NCBI GenBank assembly: GCA_947496705.1
Contig: CANMDW010000001.1
Span: 310,001 to 374,000, forward strand
Origin: an uncultured Aquimarina sp.
GTDB taxonomy: Bacteria > Bacteroidota > Bacteroidia > Flavobacteriales > Flavobacteriaceae
Reading direction: 5' to 3'
Length of the DNA: 64,000 nucleotides
Under the pieces are notes generated by a model. That model ran no database searches and had not been told where the DNA came from. It saw nothing but the letters and a program-made list of their open reading frames with translations. This document shows, piece by piece, positions 1 through 8,858 of the stretch. Each line of letters begins with the position of its first letter. The first letter of the stretch is position 1. The translations under genes and the position numbers were made by a program.

Positions 1-1
1 G

Positions 2-691
2 AAAAACTCGTATGACGCCCTCGAGAAAAACAGCTCTGCCGCTATTGCCGCCAATAGTAAGAAAAACAGAGAATTATTAAGAAAGCTAGAGGAGAAAGAA
101 CAAGCCCTGGCCCGGGAGCGTAATCGTTTGGATAAGCTGCAAAGGGATTTGGCCTCACGTTCTAAACGGGTAGATGAGTTGGAAGGATTGATTGCTGCCA
201 AAGATGCCAAAATGCAGGCACTTAAAAAGGCGATATCCAAAGCACTACGCAACTTTGAAGGCAAAGGCCTCACTGTAGAAGAACGTAACGGGAAAGTCTA
301 TATTTCTATGGAAAACAAACTGCTGTTTGAATCGGGCAGCTGGGCGGTAGGAGTACAAGGACAAAAAGCCGTAAAGCAATTGGGTAAGGTACTTGGTAAC
401 AATCCCGATATCGCGGTCTTGATCGAAGGCCATACCGATAATGTACCCTATACAGGTACTACGCAATTATCGGGCAATTGGGACCTGTCTACCAAGCGGG
501 CGACGGCCATTGTAAATATTTTACTGCAAAATAAGCAGATCGACCCGCAAAACCTTACCGCAGCCGGGCGCGGCGAACATGCGCCGGTAGCCAGCAATGA
601 TACCAGCGAGGGCAAAAGCAAAAACCGGCGTATCGAGGTGATCCTCACCCCCAAACTGGATGAGATCTCCAAGCTGTTGAAGGATATGTAA
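2..691 (+). CDS. OmpA-family peptidoglycan-binding protein, 3' part only
   Basis: The reading frame is open from the first bases, so the true start lies upstream of the window; the TTG at 128 is not a credible start because the same coiled-coil continues on both sides of it. Visible parts are a charged Lys/Glu/Arg-rich coiled coil (about the first 80 codons) and then a C-terminal OmpA domain with GHTDNVPY, the LS..RA segment and the closing KSKNRRIEV block. OmpA domains of this kind bind diaminopimelate in peptidoglycan and tether the outer membrane. Related flavobacterial proteins are usually lipoproteins or secreted; the signal region is not visible here. The gene is richer in G+C than most of the window. 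Confidence 0.85.
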   Translation, partial: KNSYDALEKNSSAAIAANSKKNRELLRKLEEKEQALARERNRLDKLQRDLASRSKRVDELEGLIAAKDAKMQALKKAISKALRNFEGKGLTVEERNGKVYISMENKLLFESGSWAVGVQGQKAVKQLGKVLGNNPDIAVLIEGHTDNVPYTGTTQLSGNWDLSTKRATAIVNILLQNKQIDPQNLTAAGRGEHAPVASNDTSEGKSKNRRIEVILTPKLDEISKLLKDM

Positions 692-709
692 TTCAGATTG
701 TTGTCTTTT

Positions 710-737
710 ACACCCCCCTTGAGGGACTGGGGGGTGT
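710..737. repeat. GC-rich palindrome after the OmpA gene
   Basis: ACACCCCCC at 710-718 pairs with GGGGGGTGT at 729-737 around a CTTGAGGGACT core. There is no T-run, so it is a weak terminator candidate. The CCCTTGAGGG core recurs around 5290 and, inverted, around 5350, suggesting a small dispersed palindrome family. Confidence 0.6.
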
Positions 738-799
738 ACTGCAACCAGAGCATTGTATCCACCAATACATCAAAACCCAAAACCTCAGTAATTATAAGG

Positions 800-1072
800 G
801 TCGAAGTGATATAGGGATCACTTCTAACTGATGTGGCATCACTTCGAAGTCATCGGCGATCAATTATAACTGATGGCTGATCACTTCCAGGTGATACAAT
901 ATGGCTTCGAAGCCATCGAGAGGTGGTTCGAAGTGATCAAAGATCACTTTTAGGTGATGGTTGATCGTTTATAAGTGATCCCGGATGGCAAAAAAGCGAT
1001 CCCCGATCAATTATATTTGATTCGGGATGACTTCGAAGCACCTTTTTGACCCTTCGAAGCATCAACCGATGA
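800..1072. repeat. Phased palindrome array A (CTTCGAAG / CTTATAAG with GATC words)
   Basis: The gap between two convergent genes is filled with short palindromic words (CTTCGAAG, TTATAAG, GTGATC, GATCAC) recurring at about two helical turns. The same layout, in inverted orientation, is found at 56317-56573. The block around 906-940 (GCTTCGAAGCCATCGAGAGG and onward) is matched almost base for base by the reverse complement of about 56450-56485. No open frame of interest is present, and the units are degenerate rather than identical, unlike a CRISPR. Confidence 0.75.
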
Positions 1073-1113
1073 GCTCAAACTATCAAAACGATGCTTATAA
1101 GAATACCAAACAT

Positions 1114-1143
1114 AAAAAAAGCGACCGGGAAGGTCGCTTTTGT
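1114..1143 (-). terminator. Intrinsic terminator, probably used from both sides
   Basis: AAAGCGACC (1118-1126) pairs with GGTCGCTTT (1132-1140). A-run on the left and T-run on the right allow use in both directions. It lies just after the stop of the minus-strand gene ending at 1159. Confidence 0.8.
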
Positions 1144-1158
1144 TTATACTTTTGGTAT

Positions 1159-1563
1159 TTAATTGAATAAACTATCCAATATTTTTGATACATCTGCATC
1201 TTGATTTTCTGCTAAAGTAGTTTTTAACTCTAAAAGTTTAGCCTGAAAAGTTTCTATTACACGTTCAGCATTCATTTTATCCAATAAAATATCCTTTCCA
1301 GTAGTGGTTAATAAATGATATTGGTAATGAGTTAAATGTTTAGGTTTAGACTTATCTAATTTTTTTTGTACTGATACGGTGCCTTTACCAGTGATAATAG
1401 AAATCACATTGCTTGCTGCAGTCACTTTATCAGTTTGTTCACTAAGATCTGTAGCTAAAGAATATACTAGGTCAAAAACTTCTGTAAGCTTTGACCAATC
1501 TTCTTGGGCTTGAGAGGTTACACTTACGCCTAGCATGAATACAAGTAGAAATAATTTTTTCAT
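1159..1563 (-). CDS. Small secreted protein of unknown function
   Basis: 134 residues starting with a clear signal peptide (MKKLFLLVFMLGVSVTSQAQ, cleavage probably after SQAQ). The mature part is about 114 residues, charged and mostly helical in appearance, with no cysteine and no motif I recognise. It is a single-gene unit followed closely by a good terminator, and its upstream neighbour is the divergent TPR-CHAT gene. Periplasmic or surface location is inferred from the signal peptide. I do not assign a function. Confidence 0.7.
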   Translation of the reverse strand: MKKLFLLVFMLGVSVTSQAQEDWSKLTEVFDLVYSLATDLSEQTDKVTAASNVISIITGKGTVSVQKKLDKSKPKHLTHYQYHLLTTTGKDILLDKMNAERVIETFQAKLLELKTTLAENQDADVSKILDSLFN

Positions 1564-1915
1564 AATGTTTGGGTGTTAAATAATGTATTAAAAGTTTATA
1601 GGTTAATTACAATGGGTTATCTAACGGGATTAATATCATTTTATTGTTAAAATAACCTTAAAAATTGAGTCAAAATAGTCAATTTATTTGATAAAAACCA
1701 AAAAGCGTGCCACGAATTTTATGACCATCTTTAAATGCACTATAAATTTATAATGTGACACTAAAAAGAACGCTTTGAGTACACAGATAGTATAGAAGTA
1801 ATAAAAAAACCAGAGTTTACTATATACAAAGTACCCATCAAAAACCACTGTTAAATATTGTGTCGAGAAGTAACATTTTTAGTTTCTTTGTTATCAACCA
1901 TAAATAATAGTACTC
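1564..1915. other. AT-rich divergent intergenic region
   Basis: 352 bases between the divergent secreted-protein gene and the TPR-CHAT gene; promoters of both must lie here. I see no clean TAnnTTTG box, no strong hairpin and no convincing small gene. Confidence 0.5.
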
Positions 1916-4900
1916 ATGAGACCAACCACAACCACAGTATCCTTTATAAGGATCGTATTTCTTATTGTATCAATGATAAGTGTTGCCCAGGTAGTAAACG
2001 ATACTCTCCCCGCCTGGCATTATTACCAAAAAGCAGATTCTTTATTGACCGCCAGAAAATACGACAGCTCTGTTACTCATTTTAAAAAGGCTTTGCCTAT
2101 ATACCAAAAAGCAAATGCCTGGGAACGGGTAGCAAGTTGTTATAATAAGATTTCTGAAGGTCAATTGGATAGTAGGAAATTAGAAAAATCGTTGCAAAGC
2201 GCGAAAATAGCTTTAAAAATTTGTAAAGATTATCTTGATAAAGATCATAAAGAAAAAGCAAATACTTTTGACAATATAGGTAGATATTATCAAAGGCTCC
2301 CAAAGTATAAAGAAGCATTATTCTATTATGAAGAAGCACTCAAATTAAGACAAAATAAGTTTTCCGAATATCATCCGGATATTGCTACCTCTTATACCAA
2401 TTTGGCAATTCTTCATGTTAATCTTTCAGAATATTATAAAGCCATAGAATATTACAATAAAGCATTATCTATCAATTCAGAGGTCTATGGTGTGAATTAT
2501 CAAAAAAATGGAAAGATATATAACGGAATTGGTGTTTCATATAGAGAGCTTGGAAAATCAAATAAGGCCTTAGACTATTATAAAAAGAGTTTAGAAATAA
2601 CCATTAATAAATATGGAGAGCATCATCTTTATGCAGCGTATAGTTATACTAATATAGGTGTTTTGCATTATAGCTTAATGAGATACGATAAGGCATCAGA
2701 ATTTTATCAAAAAGCATTACAGATTTTTATTGAAAAGAATTTTTTAACAGGTATCGCTGATATTTATCAGAATATTGGAATCATTCTACTTCATAAAGGA
2801 GAAATTGATAGAGCATTAGAGTATTATAAAAAGGGGTTGAATAAAAATATAGAAATTTATGGAAATGATCATCCTAAGATTGGAATTATATATAATAATA
2901 TAGGTGTGGTCTTTTCGGAGAAGGAGGATCATGAGAACGCTTTAAATTACTATAATAAAAATTTACAAATTTGTAAGAAAGTCTATGGAGAATATCATCA
3001 AAATACTGGTGTGATGTATCACAGTATTGGTAATGTTCATAGGCGTAAAAAGGATTATTCCTTAGCTTTAGATTTTTATAAGAAAAGCTTAGCTGTATAT
3101 GCTTCCGTATTTGATGAAAATCATCCTGATATTGCAGGTATATATGGTAGTCTTGCAATTCTTTACTTAGAAAAGAAAAATTATAATGATGCTTTGTTTT
3201 ATTCTCAAAAGAACTTAAATCTTCTGCAAAATTTCTATGGCAAACAGAATCCTCTTTCCACACAAACATTAAATCAAATAGCAGACATTTATAGTAAACA
3301 AAAAGATTATGATAAAGCAATTTATCACTATAATAAAGCACTTAAAGTAAATATTAAAAACAAAGACGATAAAAACTTTGAAAATACTCTTGATTCTAAT
3401 AAGCACTATGACTTAAAACTATTGATAGAAACCCTCCAGGGAAAAGCCCAAACCTTACAATCAAAATATGTAGAAAGTAATAAAGTAAGTAACCTTCAAC
3501 AAAGTATTAAGATATATGAACATGCAGATATACTAATTAATTATATAAGGAAATCGTTTAAAAATTATCAAGACAAAATCACCTTTGCAAAAAGTGCCAA
3601 AGAAATATACCGGGGTGCGATAGAAGCACAACTACTACTACATCAATCACAAAAAGATCAAACATCGTTGGAACAGGCCTGGTATTATGCCGAAAAAAGC
3701 AAAGCCAATACCTTAAAAGAGCTGTTAAACCACGCCAAAGCCTTTTCGGGCTTACCCGAAACGCTGGTCTCCCTGGAAAAAGACTTGCGTACCGAGGCAT
3801 CTTTTTACCAATCGCAACTCGCCAAAGAGCAATCGGGAGCACAACCCGATTCTTTAAAAATAACAGAACATGAAAACAACCTCTTTGAGATCAGCCGGCG
3901 GCAGGACTCGCTTACGGCCGTCTTAGAAAACAATTATCCCAAATACCACCAGCTGAAATATCAAAATCAAACGGTTTCGGTAGCCGAGATCCAAAACAAG
4001 CTCGATGCGCAAACCAGCTTGCTGGAGTTTTTTACTGCCGATAGTGTGACCTATGCCTTTACGATCACCAAAAACCAGCTGGAAGTGCAGGAACTGGCTA
4101 CGCCAAACCTTGCCGATCGGGTCGAAGAATTTCGCCATCATATCACCACCAAAGACCTGGCTACCTACAAAACCTCGGCCCATGCCTTATACAACACGTT
4201 GATCGCCCCGGTCAAAGAGCAATTGCAGGGCGACCGGCTTATCATCATTCCCGATGGTCCGCTATGGCATTTGAATTTTGAGCTGTTACTCACACAAAAA
4301 GGTGCCTCCAATAACCCCAAGGATTTGCCGTATTTGCTTAAAGACCATGCGATCAGCTATGCCAATTCGGCCAATCTGTTGTTTGCCGGAGATAAAAGCA
4401 CTATCCCATCACAACCACAAGAGTGCCTGGCCTTTTCGTTTTCAGACAGCACCCAGACTACCGAGACCAATATAATGCGCCTGGCTACCTTGCGAGATAC
4501 CAGCGATGACCTGCCGGGTACCCGCAAAGAAATCAAAGCAATTGCCGATATTATCGACGGGCAATACTTTTTTGGCTCACAGGCCATTGAGGCCAATTTT
4601 AAAAAACATGCCAACCACTACGGCATCCTGCACCTGGCTCTGCATGGCGAGGTAGACAATGAACATCCCGAGAACTCCAAACTGTTTTTTACCAAAAACA
4701 AAGATACCCTCGAAGACAATCTGCTCTACAGCCACGAGTTGTTCGCGCTCGATATTCCGGCGGCACTTACCGTACTGAGTGCCTGCAATACCGGCAGCGG
4801 TAAAATCGCCAAAGGCGAAGGGATTATGAGCCTGGGCAATGCGTTTCAGTATGCTGGCACCCAAAGTTTGCTGCTTACCGGTTGGGAAGTATCAGATCAA

Positions 4901-5170
4901 ACCACTCCCGAGCTCATGAAATATTTCTACACCAACCTAAAAGAAGGTATGAACAAAGCCAAAGCCCTGCAACAAGCCAAATTGCAATACCTGCAAACGG
5001 CACAGATCAATCGTACCCATCCGTTTTATTGGGGAGGTTTTTATTTGGTGGGAGAAACTGCGCCCATCAATTTTGAAAATGATACGATATGGTACTGGGT
5101 TTTGGGATTGGTGATACTGAGTGTTATAATTTTAATAGTGTTTTGGTATAGAAGGAGCGTGAAAAATTAG
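1916..5170 (+). CDS. TPR-CHAT protein with signal peptide and C-terminal membrane anchor
   Basis: 1084 residues. A hydrophobic N-terminus (about residues 10-25) is followed by roughly a dozen TPR units (about 30-480), a helical linker, and a CHAT domain (about 690-1050) of the caspase-like clan CD. The probable catalytic His is H910 in LALHGE and the Cys is C957 in SACNTG, both intact. A single transmembrane helix near 1060-1078 is followed by a basic tail. CHAT proteases cleave protein substrates on a signal sensed by the TPRs; some act in defence or cell death, but no partner gene is adjacent here. Base composition changes inside the gene: the TPR part is very AT-rich, and from about 3660 the CHAT part is markedly richer in G+C. 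Substrate unknown. Confidence 0.85.
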   Translation: MRPTTTTVSFIRIVFLIVSMISVAQVVNDTLPAWHYYQKADSLLTARKYDSSVTHFKKALPIYQKANAWERVASCYNKISEGQLDSRKLEKSLQSAKIALKICKDYLDKDHKEKANTFDNIGRYYQRLPKYKEALFYYEEALKLRQNKFSEYHPDIATSYTNLAILHVNLSEYYKAIEYYNKALSINSEVYGVNYQKNGKIYNGIGVSYRELGKSNKALDYYKKSLEITINKYGEHHLYAAYSYTNIGVLHYSLMRYDKASEFYQKALQIFIEKNFLTGIADIYQNIGIILLHKGEIDRALEYYKKGLNKNIEIYGNDHPKIGIIYNNIGVVFSEKEDHENALNYYNKNLQICKKVYGEYHQNTGVMYHSIGNVHRRKKDYSLALDFYKKSLAVYASVFDENHPDIAGIYGSLAILYLEKKNYNDALFYSQKNLNLLQNFYGKQNPLSTQTLNQIADIYSKQKDYDKAIYHYNKALKVNIKNKDDKNFENTLDSNKHYDLKLLIETLQGKAQTLQSKYVESNKVSNLQQSIKIYEHADILINYIRKSFKNYQDKITFAKSAKEIYRGAIEAQLLLHQSQKDQTSLEQAWYYAEKSKANTLKELLNHAKAFSGLPETLVSLEKDLRTEASFYQSQLAKEQSGAQPDSLKITEHENNLFEISRRQDSLTAVLENNYPKYHQLKYQNQTVSVAEIQNKLDAQTSLLEFFTADSVTYAFTITKNQLEVQELATPNLADRVEEFRHHITTKDLATYKTSAHALYNTLIAPVKEQLQGDRLIIIPDGPLWHLNFELLLTQKGASNNPKDLPYLLKDHAISYANSANLLFAGDKSTIPSQPQECLAFSFSDSTQTTETNIMRLATLRDTSDDLPGTRKEIKAIADIIDGQYFFGSQAIEANFKKHANHYGILHLALHGEVDNEHPENSKLFFTKNKDTLEDNLLYSHELFALDIPAALTVLSACNTGSGKIAKGEGIMSLGNAFQYAGTQSLLLTGWEVSDQTTPELMKYFYTNLKEGMNKAKALQQAKLQYLQTAQINRTHPFYWGGFYLVGETAPINFENDTIWYWVLGLVILSVIILIVFWYRRSVKN

Positions 5171-5512
5171 ATGTATAACTCTCTCCCTTCGAAGGCTACG
5201 GTATCCACTATCTTTTGAATGTAGAAATTATGGATGAAAACTTGGTCAAAACATCCCCCTAACCCCCTTCAAAGGGGGAATTACTATCCCCTTGAGGGGA
5301 TTATAGGGGTGTTTTTGACACCTTTTAATATTTGTGGGTACCGTAGCCCTCAAGGGAAGGGAATATGATTTGTCTATAAAAGTGAAATTTGTCGTACACC
5401 CCATTGGTGAAGTGTACTTGCTAATTCAAGTAAAATACGTACTTTTACAGAAGTTCTTTGTAACCATACTCCATAGTTTTTGAATTTATGTTTAATTTAA
5501 ATACTATGAAAA
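5171..5512. repeat. Intergenic region with nested C-run/G-run palindromes (5252-5315)
   Basis: 342 bases without a gene. Around 5252-5315 several C-runs and G-runs pair with one another (CCCCCTAACCCCCTT, AAAGGGGG, CCCCTTGAGGGG, AGGGGTGT), ending in a T-run, so it may terminate the TPR-CHAT transcript. The CCCTTGAGGG word links it to the palindrome at 710-737. Nothing else recognised. Confidence 0.55.
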
Positions 5513-5809
5513 ATGAATTGGAAAATTCAAAAGCTATTGAATGGTGAGACAATCGTCTCCAAAGAACCTGGTAATTCTATGTTGCCTATTCTGAAATCAA
5601 AACAAGCTGTGATCCTTGAACCCGTACATTGGGAAGATTGTGAAACAGGAGATATTGTTTTTTGTAAAGTAAGAGGCAACTGTTATACGCATTTGGTAAA
5701 AGGAAAAAATGCGAAACGAGGATTGCTGATCGGTAATAACCGAGGCCGCCTGAACGGGTGGACCAAAAATGTATATGGCAAAGTAATTGAGATATTACCG
5801 ATGTCATAG
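5513..5809 (+). CDS. S24/S26-like (LexA/signal-peptidase fold) miniature protein
   Basis: 98 residues. The sequence PGNSMLP (Ser22) followed by a stretch of beta strands and GDIVFCKV resembles the catalytic-serine region of the S24/S26 clan. In place of the usual general-base lysine segment there is THLVKGK, so it is unclear whether it can cleave itself or a substrate. There is no DNA-binding domain and no transmembrane segment, unlike LexA or signal peptidases. The conserved-looking tail GNNRGRLNGW suggests a real family rather than a fragment. A terminator follows five bases after the stop. Function unknown. Confidence 0.6.
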   Translation: MNWKIQKLLNGETIVSKEPGNSMLPILKSKQAVILEPVHWEDCETGDIVFCKVRGNCYTHLVKGKNAKRGLLIGNNRGRLNGWTKNVYGKVIEILPMS

Positions 5810-5813
5810 AAGT

Positions 5814-5835
5814 AGCGCTGATAGCGCTTTTTTTG
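5814..5835 (+). terminator. Intrinsic terminator
   Basis: AGCGCT-GAT-AGCGCT followed by a T-run, directly after the stop of the S24/S26-like gene. Confidence 0.75.
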
Positions 5836-5870
5836 TTTATAAATAATACCTTCATTATATATAATCATCA

Positions 5871-6584
5871 ATGACCACCCGCAACCGAGGAAAAGAAGGC
5901 AGCGATGATCGCCTGTTTGGCGATCTCAAAATGCAGCAAAGCTTAAAAGAAGCTGTAAAAGATATGTGTTACTTACGCTCTCGGGGTTTTGCAGAAAAGT
6001 CATCGGTACAGCTGGTGGGAAATCGATATAAACTCAATGCCCGACAACAAAAAGCCTTACAGGGGATGAGCTGTAGTGAGCAACAACGTATACTGCGGAA
6101 TACATATACCGTGACACCAAAACAGCTAAAAGATCAAACTATAGTTATCGATGGGTTTAATCTGTTGATTATTCTGGAAAGTGCCTTGTCTGGAGCTTAT
6201 GTTTTCAAGGGGGCAGATGGTTACTATCGCGATGTGTCTGGTGTTCATGGAACCTATAAACGCGTACAAAAAACCGAAGAAGCCATACAAATTGTAGGCA
6301 ATGCACTTAATGAATTAGAAGTGACATCGGTGCACTGGTATTTTGACGCTCCGGTTTCTAATAGCGGAAGGTTGAAAACGTTATTTCGCGAAACAGCAGC
6401 GCAATATCATTTTCCCTGGAAAATAGACCTGGTCAATAACCCGGATAAAGTATTGGCCGAATCAAATCACATTGTGGTAAGCTCTGATGCATGGGTATTA
6501 GATAGGGCACAAAAGAACTTCAATCTTGCGGCATATTTAATTGAACGCTGCTGTAAAGAAGCAAATATCATATTTTCAGAATAA
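5871..6584 (+). CDS. DUF434-type conserved protein
   Basis: 237 residues, cytoplasmic. An N-terminal helical section with LKEAVKDMCYLRSRGF and GNRYKLNARQQ matches my memory of the DUF434 family. The C-terminal half has VIDGFNLLI, VHWYFDAPVSNSG and VVSSDAWVLD, acidic residues on strand ends in the style of a PIN or Toprim-like nuclease fold. That catalytic reading is inference; the biochemical role of the family is not known to me. It stands alone between a terminator upstream and one at 6738. Its proximity to the S24/S26-like gene (61 bases after that gene's stop) may be fortuitous. Confidence 0.65.
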   Translation: MTTRNRGKEGSDDRLFGDLKMQQSLKEAVKDMCYLRSRGFAEKSSVQLVGNRYKLNARQQKALQGMSCSEQQRILRNTYTVTPKQLKDQTIVIDGFNLLIILESALSGAYVFKGADGYYRDVSGVHGTYKRVQKTEEAIQIVGNALNELEVTSVHWYFDAPVSNSGRLKTLFRETAAQYHFPWKIDLVNNPDKVLAESNHIVVSSDAWVLDRAQKNFNLAAYLIERCCKEANIIFSE

Positions 6585-6737
6585 TACTTCAAAAATTCCT
6601 TTTTACTCACTCAATAGTACTGTTCACTCATTCTGTGTTTTGTAATCCGTCATTACGTTTTACTTTTACGGTATATCAACAATAAAATTCATTTGTTAGG
6701 TGGAGTAGGAGTTAATTTTAGGTTGATTAGTTGTGTG

Positions 6738-6778
6738 AAACGGATGCGGCAATGGGGTAGTCGTATCCGTTTTTTTTA
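6738..6778 (+). terminator. Intrinsic terminator
   Basis: AAACGGAT (6738-6745) pairs with ATCCGTTT (6765-6772) and is followed by a T-run. It lies 150 bases after the DUF434-type gene. Confidence 0.65.
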
Positions 6779-6902
6779 TGATATGCAGGATTTTGGGATA
6801 CTTTTTTCATATTTGGTTATATATTTAACCTGGGTTTAAAAAATATTCAAATAAACAATGTACGAATTCCATCTAACCATTAAAAAACAAATACATAAAC
6901 AT

Positions 6903-7580
6903 ATGAAAACAATTCTTATCCCGCTTTTTGTTTTGGCTTTGATTGTAGGTGTTTCCTGTAAAGGTGATGCTGAAAAAAAGACAAATGATACACAAGTCGA
7001 GACTTCGACAGAGACTGTAGAGAATACATCAAACGACAAAAATTCCTCATCACCCGTTTCTGAAAGCACTGGTAATTCTGGGATCAGTACCAAATCAAAA
7101 GCAGACTTAACACCGGTAGATCTGGAATATATAGTTAAGGACTTTATAAGTTGTAAAGCCAAAGCTACAGAACGTAATGACTGCCGAAGCCGAATTACCA
7201 AAGTTATTAGTGAAACCTATAATTTATCAGAGTTTAAAGATCCGGAATTAGGACATGTTATTTATGATAGTATACGTCCTATTATCGAAAGATCCGGAGA
7301 TTGGGAGCGTATCGGTACAGCGATGGATCAGGAAATATTGGATCGTGCTTTGGCGCATACCAATAGTGGAGGTTTATCTCTGGTCATAGATACTTCAACA
7401 GCCTATGGGCATGTAGTGATGATGCTTCCCGGAGAAACTAAAAAATCCGGCTCCTGGGCGTTGAAATTACCTACAGTGCTGTCGCTGGTTAATTATAAGC
7501 CCGAAAAATCATTTCATGATAAGTCACTTTCATACGCTTTGAGTAAAAGTGAAGAGCTGATGGTATACATTAGGAAATAG
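6903..7580 (+). CDS. Lipoprotein of unknown function
   Basis: 225 residues from the ATG at 6903, chosen because it gives a proper lipoprotein signal (hydrophobic run ending GVSC, lipobox Cys at about residue 18); the upstream in-frame ATG at 6858 would put 15 polar residues in front. After the lipobox comes a low-complexity Thr/Ser/Glu/Asn linker of about 45 residues typical of surface-tethered proteins, then a globular domain of about 150 residues. I recognise no catalytic motif. Single gene; function not assigned. Confidence 0.65.
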   Translation: MKTILIPLFVLALIVGVSCKGDAEKKTNDTQVETSTETVENTSNDKNSSSPVSESTGNSGISTKSKADLTPVDLEYIVKDFISCKAKATERNDCRSRITKVISETYNLSEFKDPELGHVIYDSIRPIIERSGDWERIGTAMDQEILDRALAHTNSGGLSLVIDTSTAYGHVVMMLPGETKKSGSWALKLPTVLSLVNYKPEKSFHDKSLSYALSKSEELMVYIRK

Positions 7581-7691
7581 TTAGTTACTACATCAAAAAA
7601 AGCTTGTGCAGCATTTAGTATGGTATGAATGCACAGGTTTAAAAAAAAAGATTTAAGAAACTTTGCCTGCTTCAATTCGTAGCGCTGCTAT

Positions 7692-7718
7692 GAAGTGCAA
7701 AAAAGTTTAAATCACTTC
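7692..7718. repeat. Dispersed palindrome GAAGTG...CACTTC, copy 1
   Basis: GAAGTGCAAAAAAGTTTAAA continuing to CACTTC. The reverse complement of 42172-42197 is the same apart from one missing base. Confidence 0.6.
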
Positions 7719-7784
7719 CATATATCGCAGATATATTCCACATTTATTATGATAATTTTTACATCGGTTTAGGGGAAGAGTTTC

Positions 7785-7792
7785 TACTTTTG
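7785..7792 (+). promoter_or_regulatory. Bacteroidota -7 box TACTTTTG
   Basis: Matches TAnnTTTG and lies 33 bases upstream of the aldo/keto reductase ATG; no clear -33 TTTG. Confidence 0.6.
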
Positions 7793-7825
7793 CAAGCATT
7801 AATCAACAAGAACGACTACTTAAAA

Positions 7826-8857
7826 ATGAAATACACCACACTACCCAACACAGACATCAACGTAAGTAAAATATGCCTGGGCACCATGACCTGGGGACAG
7901 CAAAATACAGAAGCAGAAGGACACCAACAACTGGATTATGCTATTGATCAGGGCATAAATTTTATCGATACCGCAGAGTTATATTCCGTTCCGGCCAGAA
8001 AAGAAACGCAGGGAAGCACAGAAAGAATTATCGGTACCTGGTTACAGAAAACAGGAAAACGAAATGAAGTGGTGATTGCTACAAAAATAGTAGGACCCAA
8101 AGATTTTGCAAGTCACGTTCGCACAGGAGGTTATACCAAGGCAGAGTTTACAGATGCTATCAACAACAGTTTGCAACGATTGCAAACCGATTATATTGAT
8201 TTGTATCAATTGCACTGGCCCGAGAGAAATACCAACTTCTTTGGGGTAAAAGGATATACACATGATGATCAAGAGCAATGGCAGGATAATTTTAATGAAG
8301 TATTGGGATACCTTCAGGATTTTGTAAAGGAAGGAAAAATACGGCAGATCGGGGTTTCTAATGAAACGGCTTATGGAGTGATGCGCTACGCGGAAGAGGC
8401 CCGAAATGGAGCACTAAAGATCATTACGGTTCAAAATCCATATAATCTATTAAATCGTAAAGATGAAATTGGCCTTACCGAAGTGCTGCATCGCCAGAAT
8501 ATAGGGCACTTGCCTTATTCTCCTCTTGGATTTGGACAATTAACCGGGAAATACCTTGAGGAAACACCCAAAAATGCAAGGGTTACCCTGTTTCCTCAGT
8601 TTGCAAGATATCATAATGAGAATTCATTTAAGGCTACTCGGGCATACAATGAAATAGCCAAAAAATATAATATTAGCTTAACTCAAATGGCTTTGGCATT
8701 TGTGAATGATCGTCCGTTTGTGACCAGCAATATTATTGGTGCTACTACGATGGATCAATTAAAAGAGAATATCGATAGTATTAATCTTACGCTGTCTGAT
8801 GATATTTTGAAGGAAATTGAAGCAGTGCATGAAAACATTCCAAATCCGGCGCCGTAA
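7826..8857 (+). CDS. Aldo/keto reductase, Tas-like
   Basis: 343 residues from the ATG at 7826, which restores the family's usual N-terminus MKYTTLPNTDINVSKICLGT. The (beta/alpha)8 aldo/keto reductase catalytic set is visible: Asp in FIDTAELYS, the tyrosine of that same segment, Lys in ATKIVGP, and His in YQLHWPE. The insertion with SVPARKETQGSTE and the overall pattern resemble Escherichia coli Tas. These enzymes reduce aldehydes or ketones with NADPH; the substrate cannot be predicted. It has its own promoter, and its stop is next to the stop of convergent radA with a single base between. Confidence 0.88.
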   Translation: MKYTTLPNTDINVSKICLGTMTWGQQNTEAEGHQQLDYAIDQGINFIDTAELYSVPARKETQGSTERIIGTWLQKTGKRNEVVIATKIVGPKDFASHVRTGGYTKAEFTDAINNSLQRLQTDYIDLYQLHWPERNTNFFGVKGYTHDDQEQWQDNFNEVLGYLQDFVKEGKIRQIGVSNETAYGVMRYAEEARNGALKIITVQNPYNLLNRKDEIGLTEVLHRQNIGHLPYSPLGFGQLTGKYLEETPKNARVTLFPQFARYHNENSFKATRAYNEIAKKYNISLTQMALAFVNDRPFVTSNIIGATTMDQLKENIDSINLTLSDDILKEIEAVHENIPNPAP

Positions 8858-8858
8858 A

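Noticed and set aside
800..1072. Array A (and B at 56317) as a CRISPR
   Set aside because: Units are degenerate palindromes without identical repeats or unique spacers of fixed length, and no cas gene is present.
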